A stretch of 64,000 bases of DNA from positions 124,001 through 188,000 of the forward strand of contig CAKQQS010000002.1 in the NCBI GenBank assembly GCA_934271255.1, read 5' to 3'. This document shows positions 23,463-32,342 of the stretch, one piece after another (position 1 is the stretch's first letter; every line of letters begins with the position of its first letter). The translations under genes were made by a program, and so were the position numbers. The notes beneath the pieces were generated by a model that saw only the letters and a program-made list of their open reading frames with translations, had not been told where the DNA came from and did not search any database. Source of the stretch: an uncultured Clostridia bacterium. GTDB lineage: Bacteria; Bacillota; Clostridia; Christensenellales; Borkfalkiaceae.

Positions 23463-25022
23463 TTATTGAGTTAACTTACAATCTTCTATCGTGCAAACGA
23501 GATTTTCGTCTTTACGATGCGTATCGTACCATATTTGCGCGATAAACGGCGAATGTTTTGCGATTTCGTCGTACCGCCACGGCGCGGGAACTTCATTATA
23601 ACTCCAATGTCCTGCTTTCAATACGGTATAAGGAGTAGCGGTAAACTCGTTGCCTTCGTAATCTTTCCATTTAAGCGGCGTGTATAAATCGCCTTTTTTC
23701 ATATATTGCGACAAACACGCTCCGCCTCTGAAAATAGCGACGTTTTTCATATCTGTAATATCAAGTTCCGAATCGGGCTTTGTTTCGTCGTAGCCGTGGT
23801 TAAGCAGCAACCCCTTTTCTTTAACTTTCGTTATATCGCGTAAATCGTCGTAGTCTATTTTCGTACCGTCGGGAAGTTTGCCGTCCCGTAAAAGATTAAA
23901 GTCCTTCCATTCGGCGGGTATTTTATTGAATGCTTCGATACCGCCGTAAAACGCGTTTATTCTCCCGACGTTGTTTTCGTTAACCCAACGAATCGGCGCG
24001 TTCGGCGAACCGTAACATTTTTGAATAATCGCCTTTTTTATAATCTTTTTAAAAGGCTTGCCTAATTTATAGTACCAAAGTTTTTTTCCGAGTCTTTGAA
24101 AAAACTCGTCGAAACTTTCGTATCTGAAATCAAGGTAATCGTTAAGTACGTCGCTGTCGTAAAACCACATACAATGGAAGTTCCGTGATATGTCGTCGTG
24201 CGGTTCGTATAAATCTTTAACGGACGCGCCCATCAATTTAAAACCGTTGTCGACCGTGTCGAATCCGGTAACTCTGCTAGACGCGCCGTTGCCTATATTA
24301 TAGCATTTTTTCCAAAAGGATTCGGGTAAAGTACCGTTATTATCTTTTTCTAGCAAATTACTAAGTAAAATAGCACTAGTTATGTCTGTCGACCACTCGA
24401 TGGGGCAGTTCCAGACGGTATGGAACATAAGTCCGTCCGTACGGTTGTCCAGCAGTTTATCGTACAGTATTCCCGATTGACGAAGAGATACCCAAGTTTT
24501 AATTTTACTGTCTAATACGTATCTTTCCGCTTTGACCTTGCTTGCGCCGTATACGTCGTAATAGGATGGAACGAGCGGATCGCCCACTCTTCCCCACGGG
24601 TGATGATAATCCCTAAATCCGTATTCGGCGACGGTGCCGATATTTACGAATTTGGTTTTATCGTTTAACCCGACATCGTTTATCGCGTCGACCAAACATT
24701 TAGTGCCTTCAAAATTAGTTTTATAAGTTAAAGCGGCGTCGTAATCGGATTTTGGCGGAATAATTGCTGCCATATGTAAAACGTAGTCGGCGCCCGAAAC
24801 AGCCTTTTTCGCGGCGGAATAGTCGTAAACGTTGCCGAATACTATTCTTAAATCAACACCGTTTTTTCGGGCGAGTTTATCGTATTTCGTTATAAACCTC
24901 AAGTTTTTTTTGCTTCTGCGTAAAAACAGCGTTAAATCGTAATTTTTCGTTTCGATAACGCTGTTTAAAACCCTTTCGCCCATATGTCCGGTCGCGCCGG
25001 TAATCAATACTCTTTTTTTCAT
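23463..25022 (-). CDS. Extended SDR (NAD-dependent epimerase/dehydratase) with a large unassigned C-terminal domain
   Basis: 519 residues. The N-terminal Rossmann part has ITGATGHMGE (7-16), the conserved Thr/Ser near 130 and the catalytic YGASK (158-162). After about residue 310 some 200 further residues follow that are rich in aromatic and charged residues and that I cannot assign; extended SDRs usually end near 330. The ATG overlaps the hydrolase stop (ATGA), with no Shine-Dalgarno, so it is translationally coupled to the hydrolase. Substrate unknown; dinucleotide-dependent oxidation or epimerisation is inferred. Confidence 0.82.
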   Translation of the reverse strand: MKKRVLITGATGHMGERVLNSVIETKNYDLTLFLRRSKKNLRFITKYDKLARKNGVDLRIVFGNVYDYSAAKKAVSGADYVLHMAAIIPPKSDYDAALTYKTNFEGTKCLVDAINDVGLNDKTKFVNIGTVAEYGFRDYHHPWGRVGDPLVPSYYDVYGASKVKAERYVLDSKIKTWVSLRQSGILYDKLLDNRTDGLMFHTVWNCPIEWSTDITSAILLSNLLEKDNNGTLPESFWKKCYNIGNGASSRVTGFDTVDNGFKLMGASVKDLYEPHDDISRNFHCMWFYDSDVLNDYLDFRYESFDEFFQRLGKKLWYYKLGKPFKKIIKKAIIQKCYGSPNAPIRWVNENNVGRINAFYGGIEAFNKIPAEWKDFNLLRDGKLPDGTKIDYDDLRDITKVKEKGLLLNHGYDETKPDSELDITDMKNVAIFRGGACLSQYMKKGDLYTPLKWKDYEGNEFTATPYTVLKAGHWSYNEVPAPWRYDEIAKHSPFIAQIWYDTHRKDENLVCTIEDCKLTQ

Positions 25023-25915
25023 AAATCGCAGTTGGTAATAAAGTTGTGAATAAACGCGAACGTTTCGGCTTTATTATATTCGTTCAGTATTTCGTGTCTC
25101 CCGTTTGAAACGAGCATAAGCGTCGCCTTATTACCGTTTTTCTTGTATCTCTTATACAATTTTTTAACGAGTTTTCCCGAACCGCCTACGGGATCGTCTG
25201 CCCCTGCGATAATCAAAATCGGTAGATTTTTGTTGGATATTTCCCATTTTCCTTTCGCTATGCCGACTAATCCTTTAAAAAAGTCGCGATAAAAGCCGTA
25301 GCTACACGTAAAACCGCATAATTCGTCGTTGTTAAACGCTTCGACGTTTTGTTTGTTGTAAGAAAGCCAAGCGTTTTTACCTTCTTTTAGTTTCTTATCG
25401 TAAGAATTGAAAGTAACGTCTGCAAAGAACGTACCTTCGTTATTTTTTTGTTTTTTGCATTTTTTTCTGGCAACTCTATACCCGAAAGATGCGATCGGTT
25501 TAGACATCAACGCCGAGCCGCACAAAATCGCCCCTGCTATTTTATCGCTGGAACACATAAGGTAGTTTTGAGTGATAAACGAGCCGTAACTATGCCCGAA
25601 AACATAAACGGGTAAACTGTATTTATTTATCAGATAATCCGTTAAATCGAGTTCGTCGCGCAAGGTGTCTTTAAACAAATCGCCGTCAAGGGCGATTCCC
25701 AAGTTGTCTTTATCCGTTAAGCCGTGTCCCCTATGGTCGTCGCCGACGACGATATATCCTTTTGAATTAAGGTATTCGGCAAATTCGTCGTATCTTGCGA
25801 CGTGTTCGCACATTCCGTGAATAATTTGCACTAATCCTTTCGGTTCGGCTACATCTTCCCAAACAGCCAAGTTTATTTCTTTGCCGTCTCTGGCAGTGAA
25901 CTTTTCGTATTTCAT
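25019..25915 (-). CDS. Alpha/beta hydrolase, monoacylglycerol-lipase/S33-like
   Basis: 298 residues from the ATG at 25915, which has AGGAG at the right distance; a longer frame from 25978 overlaps the promoter -35 and is rejected. Visible: HGMCEH (oxyanion region, 33-38), DDHRGHG (59-65), nucleophile elbow GHSYG with Ser109, the acid in AGADDPVGG and the terminal His in NGRHEIL. No signal peptide, so cytoplasmic. Coupled to the SDR gene, which suggests the two act on one ester- or lactone-containing compound; that is inference. Confidence 0.88.
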   Translation of the reverse strand: MKYEKFTARDGKEINLAVWEDVAEPKGLVQIIHGMCEHVARYDEFAEYLNSKGYIVVGDDHRGHGLTDKDNLGIALDGDLFKDTLRDELDLTDYLINKYSLPVYVFGHSYGSFITQNYLMCSSDKIAGAILCGSALMSKPIASFGYRVARKKCKKQKNNEGTFFADVTFNSYDKKLKEGKNAWLSYNKQNVEAFNNDELCGFTCSYGFYRDFFKGLVGIAKGKWEISNKNLPILIIAGADDPVGGSGKLVKKLYKRYKKNGNKATLMLVSNGRHEILNEYNKAETFAFIHNFITNCDL

Positions 25916-25949
25916 GTCAATTACTCCTAAAAACAAGTAAGATACCATT

Positions 25950-25978
25950 ATTCTAGCATATTTGTTTACTTTAATCAA
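25950..25978 (-). promoter_or_regulatory. Sigma-A promoter of the hydrolase-SDR operon
   Basis: Minus strand TTGATT (25978-25973), 17 bases, TAGAAT (25955-25950), then about 34 bases to the ATG at 25915. Confidence 0.8.
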
Positions 25979-25982
25979 GTAA

Positions 25983-26016
25983 AAAATAAAAAAACGCTTT
26001 TTTCAAAGCGTTTTTT
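25983..26016 (-). terminator. Terminator of pckA
   Basis: Minus strand AAACGCTTT/AAAGCGTTT hairpin followed by a long T run, about 20 bases after the pckA stop. Confidence 0.85.
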
Positions 26017-26034
26017 ATCATATTGTTTTAAGTT

Positions 26035-27774
26035 TTATTTAACGTTGTTTTTAAGAATGTCTAATTGTTCTTTCAATTCGACGGGTAATTTATCGCCGAA
26101 TCTTGCGTAATGTTCTTCGATGGATTTCGCTTCCGCATTCCAAAGCGTTTTATCAACGGTGAGAAGTTTGTCGAGATCGGCGTCGGAAACGTTCGTTCCC
26201 GTAATGTCGATATCTTCTTTTTTGGGCATTTTGCCGATAGGCGTTTCAACTGCGTCGACTTCGTTTTCACATCTGTCGATAATCCAGTCGAGAACTCTCA
26301 TATTGTCGCCGAATCCCGGCCAAACGAATCTTCCGTCGTCTTTCATGAACCAGTTTACGTTGAAAATCTTGGGTTGATGTTTGATGAGTTTACCCATATC
26401 GATCCAGTGCTTGAAATAGTCGCCCATATTGTAACCGCAGAACGGGAGCATTGCGAACGGATCTCTACGTAAAACGCCTACTTGACCGGTAGTTGCAGCC
26501 GTCGTATTGCTTGCCATTATGCTTGCCATAAATACGCCGTGATCCCAGTTTCTCGCTTCATAAACCAAAGGAACGGTGTCGTTACGTCTTCCGCCGAAGA
26601 TAATCGCGCTGATTTTTACGCCGTTAGGATTATCGAATTCGGGCGATAAGCACGGACAGTTTACGACGGGAGCGGTAAATCTCGAATTAGGATGCGCCGC
26701 TTTCGTTTCGCTGTCTTTCGTCCAAGGATTGCCGAGCCAGTCTATGAGTTCGTCGGGCGTATCTTCCATACCTTCCCACCAAACGGTATTATCTTTCGGG
26801 TTTAAAGCAACGTTGGTGAACAACGAGTTCTTTTGGCAAGAAAGCATAGCGTTACGGTTGGTTTTCATGTTTGTGCCGGGCGCAACGCCGAAGAAACCGT
26901 TTTCGGGGTTAACCGCATATAAATATCCGTCGGGACCGACTTTAAGCCAAGCAATATCGTCGCCGACCGTTTCTACTTTATAGCCTTTCTTAACGTATCC
27001 TTCGGGAGGAATCAACATTGCGAGGTTGGTTTTTCCGCAAGCCGACGGGAACGCCGCAGTCATATAATATTTTTTGCCGTCCGGACGTGTAATGCCTAAA
27101 ATAAGCATGTGTTCGGCAAGCCAGTTTTCTTTTCTTGCAAGGTTAGACGCTATTCTTAAAGCAAAACATTTTTTACCGAGCAAAACGTTTCCGCCGTAAC
27201 CGGAGTTAACAGACCAAATCGTGTTGTCTTCGGGGAAATGGCATATATAACGCTTTTCCGCATCCAAAGTCCCTTTCGTATGGATTCCCCTAACGAAATC
27301 GTCGCCCATAACGTCGAGAACGTGTTTGCCGACTCTCGTCATTATGTTCATGCTGATAACGACGTAAATGCTGTCGGTAACTTCGATACCGAGTTTAGCG
27401 AACGGACTGTCGGGATTAGCCATCGAATAAGGAATAACGTACATAGTTCTTCCTTTCATCGCGCCGCGAGAAATATCTTTTAACAACGTATACGCGTCGT
27501 CGGGAGCCATCCAGTTGTTGGTTATACCCGCGTCTTCTTTTTCTTTGCAGCAAATAAACGTTCTTCCTTCGACTCTTGCGACGTCGTTCGGAGCCGAACG
27601 GTGCAAATAGCAGCCCGGCAATTTTTCTTGGTTGAGTTCAATGAACTCGCCGGTCGATAAAGCCGTCTTGGTTAGTTCGTCAAGTTGAGCCTTGCTTCCG
27701 TCAATATAAACGACTTTGTCGGGACACATAAGTTCCGCGCATTCGTTTACGAATTTTTCAACGCTTTTTAACAT
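26035..27774 (-). CDS. pckA: Phosphoenolpyruvate carboxykinase (GTP)
   Basis: About 579 residues from the ATG at 27774, which has a strong GGAGGAATT Shine-Dalgarno; an upstream in-frame start 33 bases earlier is rejected. GTP-type signatures: AAFPSACGKTNLAML (P-loop), VGDDIAW (metal), NPENGFFGVAPGTN, and RRNDTVPLVYEARNWDHG. It interconverts oxaloacetate and PEP; in anaerobes it often runs in the carboxylating, ATP/GTP-forming direction. Divergent from the oxaloacetate decarboxylase operon, so both genes at this locus act on oxaloacetate. Confidence 0.97.
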   Translation of the reverse strand: MLKSVEKFVNECAELMCPDKVVYIDGSKAQLDELTKTALSTGEFIELNQEKLPGCYLHRSAPNDVARVEGRTFICCKEKEDAGITNNWMAPDDAYTLLKDISRGAMKGRTMYVIPYSMANPDSPFAKLGIEVTDSIYVVISMNIMTRVGKHVLDVMGDDFVRGIHTKGTLDAEKRYICHFPEDNTIWSVNSGYGGNVLLGKKCFALRIASNLARKENWLAEHMLILGITRPDGKKYYMTAAFPSACGKTNLAMLIPPEGYVKKGYKVETVGDDIAWLKVGPDGYLYAVNPENGFFGVAPGTNMKTNRNAMLSCQKNSLFTNVALNPKDNTVWWEGMEDTPDELIDWLGNPWTKDSETKAAHPNSRFTAPVVNCPCLSPEFDNPNGVKISAIIFGGRRNDTVPLVYEARNWDHGVFMASIMASNTTAATTGQVGVLRRDPFAMLPFCGYNMGDYFKHWIDMGKLIKHQPKIFNVNWFMKDDGRFVWPGFGDNMRVLDWIIDRCENEVDAVETPIGKMPKKEDIDITGTNVSDADLDKLLTVDKTLWNAEAKSIEEHYARFGDKLPVELKEQLDILKNNVK

Positions 27775-27809
27775 AATAATTCCTCCGTAATTTAAACGTG
27801 TTTGCACAC

Positions 27810-27838
27810 ATTATAGCAATATCTTGTTATATTTTCAA
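27810..27838 (-). promoter_or_regulatory. Sigma-A promoter of pckA
   Basis: Minus strand TTGAAA (27838-27833), 17 bases, TATAAT (27815-27810). Immediately downstream the sequence TGTGTGCAAACACG contains a short inverted GTGT/ACAC repeat over the likely start site. Confidence 0.88.
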
Positions 27839-28149
27839 TCTTTATATCACAATATATACTCTTTTTAATAAAAATATTTTTTTTGATTTTTTTGCGACTA
27901 ATTCGTTTGACATTTGACAAATATAGTATTAAAATAGTATTTGTCTAAAATTTGGGTTTGAATTTTAGGCATTCTTTTTATAATCGAAAATCTTTTCGGC
28001 AAGTATAAAATAATCTCGGTATAACCCCTGTTGTTTCAAACGGTTTACTACGGTTATTTTATGATTTTCAGGTTGATTCGGGTTATAAAAAGTCGCAATA
28101 TCTGAAAAATATTTATAAACATATTTATATATTATCGGGAGACAATGCT
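27839..28149. other. Divergent pckA/oadA intergenic region
   Basis: About 310 bases with no coding frame. It holds a plus-strand promoter overlapped by an inverted repeat (27907-27945), then a predicted leader of roughly 200 bases with a long-range 8-bp inverted repeat (28020-28087) and the oadA Shine-Dalgarno GGGAG shortly before the ATG. Confidence 0.6.
27907..27945 (+). promoter_or_regulatory. Candidate promoter with overlapping operator ahead of oadA
   Basis: TTGACA (27907-27912), 17 bases, TAAAAT (27930-27935). GACAAATA (27916-27923) and TATTTGTC (27938-27945) form a perfect inverted repeat with a 14-base spacer that covers the -10, as an operator would. The start of oadA is about 205 bases further on. 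Confidence 0.6.
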
Positions 28150-29532
28150 ATGAAAAAAGTACAATTTACCGAAACGGTTTTAAGAGATGCAAATCAATCT
28201 CTTATCGCTACCAGATTACCCGCTTCAAAGTTCGTCGATATTTTGGACACGATGAACAAAGCGGGGTATTATTCGATAGAATGTTGGGGCGGAGCCACGT
28301 TTGACTCTTGTTACAGATTCTTGAACGAAGATCCGTGGGAAAGGTTGAGAATATTAAAATCGCACCTTCCCGACACGAAACTTCAAATGCTTTTAAGGGG
28401 ACAAAACCTTTTAGGGTACAAACACTACCCCGACGACGTCGTAAGAAAGTTCGTTCAGAAATCTATCGAAAACGGTATTGACGTTATCAGAACGTTCGAC
28501 GCGTTGAACGATACGAGAAACGTTCAGGTCGCAATCGAAGAAACGGTTAAAAACGGCGCGATTGCTTCGGGCGCGATTTCTTATACGACGAGCCCCGTTC
28601 ATACTCTTAAAAACTTCGTAAACGTTGCGAAAGAAATGAAAAAAATGGGCGCGTCCACTATCTGCATAAAAGATATGGCGGGCGTTATGGGACCGCAAGA
28701 AGCGTCGGACCTTGTAAAAGCATTGAAAGACGGAGTAGATCTTCCCGTAATTTTGCACACCCACTGCACGACAGGCCTTGCGTATATGACTTATCTTAAA
28801 GCGGTAGAAGCAGGTTGCGACGTTATCGATACGGCGACGTCTTGTTTCTCGGGCGGTACTTCTCAGCCCGCAACCGAAACGTTGGTACACGCGTTTAAAC
28901 AACTCGGTTACGAAGTCGACCTTGACCAAAAAGCAATTAAAGAAGTCAACGATTTCTTTAAACCTATAAGAGACGAATATCTTAAAGACGGAACCCTTAT
29001 GCCGAAATCTTTGCTTACGGATACAGACGCGCTTAACTACAAAGTGCCAGGCGGAATGCTTTCCAACTTGTTCTCGCAATTAAAACAATTAAACGCTCTT
29101 GACAGACTCGACGAAGTTTTGGCGGAAGTTCCCAACGTAAGAAAAGATTTGGGTTATCCCCCGTTGGTTACTCCTATGAGTCAGATGGTAGGCGTTCAAG
29201 CGACGCAAAACGTTTTGTTCGGTAAATATAAAAACGTCGGTAAAGAAGTAAAAGCGTATTTACACGGCGAGTACGGTAAGGCGCCGGGAGAAGTCAACGA
29301 AGAACTTCGCAAACAAGTTTTAGGCGATACCCCCGTCATCACCGAAAGATTCGCAAATACGCTCGAACCCGAATTTGAAAAGACGAAAGCGGAACTCGGC
29401 GATAAAGTTTCGAGCGATGAAGAAGTTCTTTCGTATATTCTCTTTCCGCAAGTCGTCGGCGATTATTTTGCGAAAAAGCAAGAAGAACGCGAAAGAAAAG
29501 TTTCGTATACGATTGAAAAGGTGGAAGATTGA
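28150..29532 (+). CDS. oadA: Oxaloacetate decarboxylase alpha subunit (carboxyltransferase domain)
   Basis: 460 residues. Transfers the carboxyl group of oxaloacetate to biotin. TETVLRDANQSLIATRLP (metal-binding DANQS), ECWGGATFDSCYRFLNEDPWERLR, KDMAGVMGP with the carbamyl-type Lys, and HTHCTTGLAYMTYLKAVEAG (two His ligands) are canonical. The protein ends before any biotinyl domain; the biotin carrier is encoded separately at 29974. GGGAG precedes the ATG. First gene of a four-gene membrane decarboxylase operon. Confidence 0.95.
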   Translation: MKKVQFTETVLRDANQSLIATRLPASKFVDILDTMNKAGYYSIECWGGATFDSCYRFLNEDPWERLRILKSHLPDTKLQMLLRGQNLLGYKHYPDDVVRKFVQKSIENGIDVIRTFDALNDTRNVQVAIEETVKNGAIASGAISYTTSPVHTLKNFVNVAKEMKKMGASTICIKDMAGVMGPQEASDLVKALKDGVDLPVILHTHCTTGLAYMTYLKAVEAGCDVIDTATSCFSGGTSQPATETLVHAFKQLGYEVDLDQKAIKEVNDFFKPIRDEYLKDGTLMPKSLLTDTDALNYKVPGGMLSNLFSQLKQLNALDRLDEVLAEVPNVRKDLGYPPLVTPMSQMVGVQATQNVLFGKYKNVGKEVKAYLHGEYGKAPGEVNEELRKQVLGDTPVITERFANTLEPEFEKTKAELGDKVSSDEEVLSYILFPQVVGDYFAKKQEERERKVSYTIEKVED

Positions 29533-29533
29533 T

Positions 29534-29977
29534 ATGAATAAACAAAAACTCAAAAAATTAGCGCCTGTATTCGTGGCTATCGGCGGAGTTCTTGCGATGG
29601 CGGGAATTATCGTCGCGTACCTGCTCACCAACAAACAAAAAGACGGCGCAGGCGTTACGAATTTTCTTATTACCGATACTTTGCTTTACGCCCTTATCGG
29701 TTTTGCGTTGACAATCGTCGTTTTAATGTTCTTGTGGGGATTTATTGAACTTTTAAAATACGTTTTATCCGCTTGCGAAAAAATCAAAAAGCCCGAAACG
29801 ATCCCCGCGCAAGATACCGTAAACGATTTAGCGCCCGGTTCTAGCGGGAAAATCAAAACGAACGGCGTACCCGACAAAGACGTTGCCATGATTATGGCTA
29901 TCGTCGCCGACGAACTTCAAACACCGCTTAACGAATTGAAGTTCATATCAGTAAAAGAAATAAAGGAAGATAAATGA
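29534..29977 (+). CDS. Sodium-pump decarboxylase gamma-type subunit (OadG-like)
   Basis: 147 residues starting at the ATG one base after the oadA stop. Two hydrophobic segments (about 10-30 and 46-70), the second followed by a charged cytoplasmic tail with VPDKDVAMIMAIVADEL, a tail motif found in OadG-related proteins. OadG anchors the alpha subunit to the membrane beta subunit. Sequence conservation is weak in this family, so the call rests on size, layout and operon position. An upstream in-frame extension inside oadA is rejected. Confidence 0.8.
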   Translation: MNKQKLKKLAPVFVAIGGVLAMAGIIVAYLLTNKQKDGAGVTNFLITDTLLYALIGFALTIVVLMFLWGFIELLKYVLSACEKIKKPETIPAQDTVNDLAPGSSGKIKTNGVPDKDVAMIMAIVADELQTPLNELKFISVKEIKEDK

Positions 29978-30360
29978 TTATGAAATATAAAGTTAAATTA
30001 AACGGTAAAATATACGAAGTAGAAGTCGAAAAAGGAAATGCGGAACTTTTGAGCGAATACGACGCGATTTCCGCGCCCGCTACGCAATCCGTAGCGCAGA
30101 CGACAGCGTCCGCTACGACGACAGCACCCGCTCCGCAAGCAGGTTCGGGCAATGCGATAACGTCCCCCCTGCCCGGAACGATTGTCGATTTTAAAATCTC
30201 GGTCGGTTCAAAGGTTAAGAAAGGCGATCTCGTCGTAATTATCGAAGCGATGAAAATGGAAAACGAAGTAACCGCGCCCAAAGACGGCACCGTTACCGCG
30301 ATTTTGGTTAGCAAAGGCGCGAAAGTCGAACAAGGTACGCCCATTTACGAATTGAATTGA
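29974..30360 (+). CDS. Biotin carboxyl carrier protein of the decarboxylase
   Basis: 128 residues: an N-terminal MKYKVKLNGKIYEVEVE segment, an Ala/Thr/Pro-rich flexible linker (about 33-58) and a C-terminal biotinyl domain with the biotinylation motif EAMKMENEV and flanking PLPGTIVDFKISVG and GAKVEQGTPIYEL. It shuttles carboxyl groups between OadA and OadB. The ATG overlaps the previous stop (ATGA) behind AAAGGAAG; a second ATG six bases on is also possible. Confidence 0.93.
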   Translation: MIMKYKVKLNGKIYEVEVEKGNAELLSEYDAISAPATQSVAQTTASATTTAPAPQAGSGNAITSPLPGTIVDFKISVGSKVKKGDLVVIIEAMKMENEVTAPKDGTVTAILVSKGAKVEQGTPIYELN

Positions 30361-30367
30361 GGTTGAC

Positions 30368-31531
30368 ATGAATATAGCAGAAATATTTAAAAACTTGTTC
30401 GATCAATCGAGTTTTTCGCAATTTCCGTGGCAAAACGCCGTAATGATTCTTATAGCGTTATTCTTTTTGTTTCTGGGAATCAAGAAAAAGTTTGAACCGC
30501 TTTTGTTGGTGGGTATCGCGTTCGGCATGCTTTTGACAAACCTTCCCGGCGCGGAAGTATATCACAGCGATTTATGGACGTCGAGTTCTATCGATTACGG
30601 TAAAGTTATGAAGGAAGGCGGACTTCTCGATATACTTTATATAGGAGTTAAGACAAGCGTTTACCCCTGTTTAATATTTATGGGTGTAGGCGCAATGACA
30701 GATTTCGGACCGATGCTTGCTAACCCCAAGTCTTTGATTTTGGGCGCGGCGGCGCAACTCGGTATTTATCTTGCCTTGATTTTAGGCGTTGCGATAGGAT
30801 TTTCCGGCAACCTTGCGGCGGCGGTAGCGATTATAGGCGGCGCGGACGGTCCTACGGCTATTTACGTTACGAAAACATTGGCTCCCGAATCGTTAGGTCC
30901 CATTGCTATCGCGGCGTATTCTTATATGGCTCTTATACCCTTGATTCAACCCCCTATCATGCGTTTGTTAACGACTAAAAAAGAACGTATGATTAAAATG
31001 GAAGCCCCCAAACAAGTTTCCAAAACGGTTAAAATCATTTTTCCGATTGCAGTTACCATCATAACGGCTTTGTTATTGCCGTCCGTAGCGCCTTTGCTCG
31101 GCTGCTTGATGCTAGGCAACTTGTTTAAAGAATCTGGCGTTACCGAAAGACTTTCAAATACCGCTCAAAACGGGTTAATGAACACCGTAACGATTTTATT
31201 AGGTATTTCCGTCGGCGCGACTGCGCAAGCGGGAGTATTCTTAAAACTCGAAACGCTTGCGATAATCGCGCTCGGTCTTTTGGCGTTCGTTTTCGCGACG
31301 GCGGGCGGAGTTTTGTTCGGCAAACTCATGTGCTGGATCACGAAAGGAAAAATCAACCCCCTTATCGGTTCGGCAGGCGTTTCCGCCGTTCCTATGGCAG
31401 CGAGAGTTTCCGAAGTAGAAGGCAGAAAATACGATCCCGACAACCATCTTTTGATGCACGCAATGGGACCGAACGTAGCGGGAGTTATCGGCTCTGCCGT
31501 TGCCGCAGGTTTCTTGCTTTCGTTGTTTTGA
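30368..31531 (+). CDS. oadB: Sodium-translocating oxaloacetate decarboxylase beta subunit
   Basis: 387 residues with about nine to eleven membrane segments. Decarboxylates carboxybiotin and pumps Na+ outward. FMGVGAMTDFGPMLANP, GFSGNLAAAVAIIGGADGPTAI (the conserved Asp in GGADGP) and GSAGVSAVPMAARVSE are family signatures. Ends in a strong shared terminator. The same beta subunit also serves glutaconyl- or methylmalonyl-CoA decarboxylases; the OadA partner argues for oxaloacetate. Confidence 0.94.
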   Translation: MNIAEIFKNLFDQSSFSQFPWQNAVMILIALFFLFLGIKKKFEPLLLVGIAFGMLLTNLPGAEVYHSDLWTSSSIDYGKVMKEGGLLDILYIGVKTSVYPCLIFMGVGAMTDFGPMLANPKSLILGAAAQLGIYLALILGVAIGFSGNLAAAVAIIGGADGPTAIYVTKTLAPESLGPIAIAAYSYMALIPLIQPPIMRLLTTKKERMIKMEAPKQVSKTVKIIFPIAVTIITALLLPSVAPLLGCLMLGNLFKESGVTERLSNTAQNGLMNTVTILLGISVGATAQAGVFLKLETLAIIALGLLAFVFATAGGVLFGKLMCWITKGKINPLIGSAGVSAVPMAARVSEVEGRKYDPDNHLLMHAMGPNVAGVIGSAVAAGFLLSLF

Positions 31532-31542
31532 TATTTAAACGC

Positions 31543-31569
31543 AAAAAACACCCTTCGGGGTGTTTTTTC
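31543..31569. terminator. Bidirectional terminator between oadB and sigG
   Basis: AAAAACACCC-TTCG-GGGTGTTTTT: a tetraloop hairpin with A/T tracts on both sides; it serves the convergent oad and spoIIG/sigG operons. Confidence 0.93.
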
Positions 31570-31571
31570 TT

Positions 31572-32342
31572 TTATTCCATATACTTTTTTATCGACAGTA
31601 ACGCGCCTTTTTCTATTCTGCTGACCTGCGCTTGCGATATTCCGACTTCTTCGCTTATTTCCGTTTGAGTTTTTCCTTCGTAATACCGTAGTCGGATTAT
31701 TCTTTTTTCTCTATCGTCGAGTCGTTGCATTGCGTTATCCATAGCGACTTTTTCAAGCCATTTTTCGTCGTTGTTTCTTTCGTCGCAAATCTTGTCCATG
31801 AGCATAAACCCTTCTTCGCCGTTATACACGGGATCGTACAACGAAACGGTGTCGCTTATAGCGTCGAGCGCGTAAACCACGTCGCTTACGGCGACGTTCA
31901 TATACCCCGCTATTTCGTCTACGCTTGCGCATTTCGTTTTGTCTTTTTCAAGCAACTCTCTCGTTTTTAAAACCTGATACGCCGTATCGCGTATACTTCT
32001 CGATACTCTCAAAGAATTGCCGTCGCGTAAAAATCGTTTGATTTCGCCTAATATCATCGGGACGGCGTAGGTTGAAAACTTAACGCCGACGCTCGTGTCG
32101 AAATTGTCAATCGCTTTAATAAGCCCTATGCACCCCGCTTGAAAAATATCGTCGGCGTTCGCTTTTTTCGCCCAAAATCTTTTGACTAACGAAAGCACCA
32201 AACGAGTGTTGGACACTATAAACTTTCTTCTGGCAAGTTTGTCCCCTTGCTTGATTCGGTTTAATAAAATCATACTTTCGTCATCCGTCAGTACGGGTAA
32301 ATCGGAAGTATTTACTCCGCATATCATAACTTTTTGATTCAT
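31572..32342 (-). CDS. sigG: RNA polymerase sporulation sigma factor SigG
   Basis: Late forespore sigma factor. 256 residues with the hallmark N terminus VMICGVNTSDLPVLT, region 2 (ADDIFQAGCIGLIKAIDNFD, FSTYAVPMILGEIKRFLRD), region 3 and a region 4 helix-turn-helix ending TQTEISEEVGISQAQVSRIEK. The AGGAGG Shine-Dalgarno is strong. It lies 30 bases after sigE, the conserved spoIIGA-sigE-sigG order. Confidence 0.97.
   Translation of the reverse strand: MNQKVMICGVNTSDLPVLTDDESMILLNRIKQGDKLARRKFIVSNTRLVLSLVKRFWAKKANADDIFQAGCIGLIKAIDNFDTSVGVKFSTYAVPMILGEIKRFLRDGNSLRVSRSIRDTAYQVLKTRELLEKDKTKCASVDEIAGYMNVAVSDVVYALDAISDTVSLYDPVYNGEEGFMLMDKICDERNNDEKWLEKVAMDNAMQRLDDREKRIIRLRYYEGKTQTEISEEVGISQAQVSRIEKGALLSIKKYME

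Noticed and set aside
25916..25978. Upstream start of the alpha/beta hydrolase
   Set aside because: It overlaps the -35 of the promoter, and AGGAG clearly marks the ATG at 25915.
28411..29079. 222-codon open frame on the minus strand inside oadA
   Set aside because: Antisense shadow of a highly conserved carboxyltransferase; its basic, Phe/Arg-rich translation is typical of shadow frames in this genome.
29375..29533. Upstream extension of the OadG-like gene inside oadA
   Set aside because: The ATG at 29534 has a GGAAG/AAGGTGG ribosome site and gives a normal OadG topology; the extension is highly basic and lies in oadA coding DNA.
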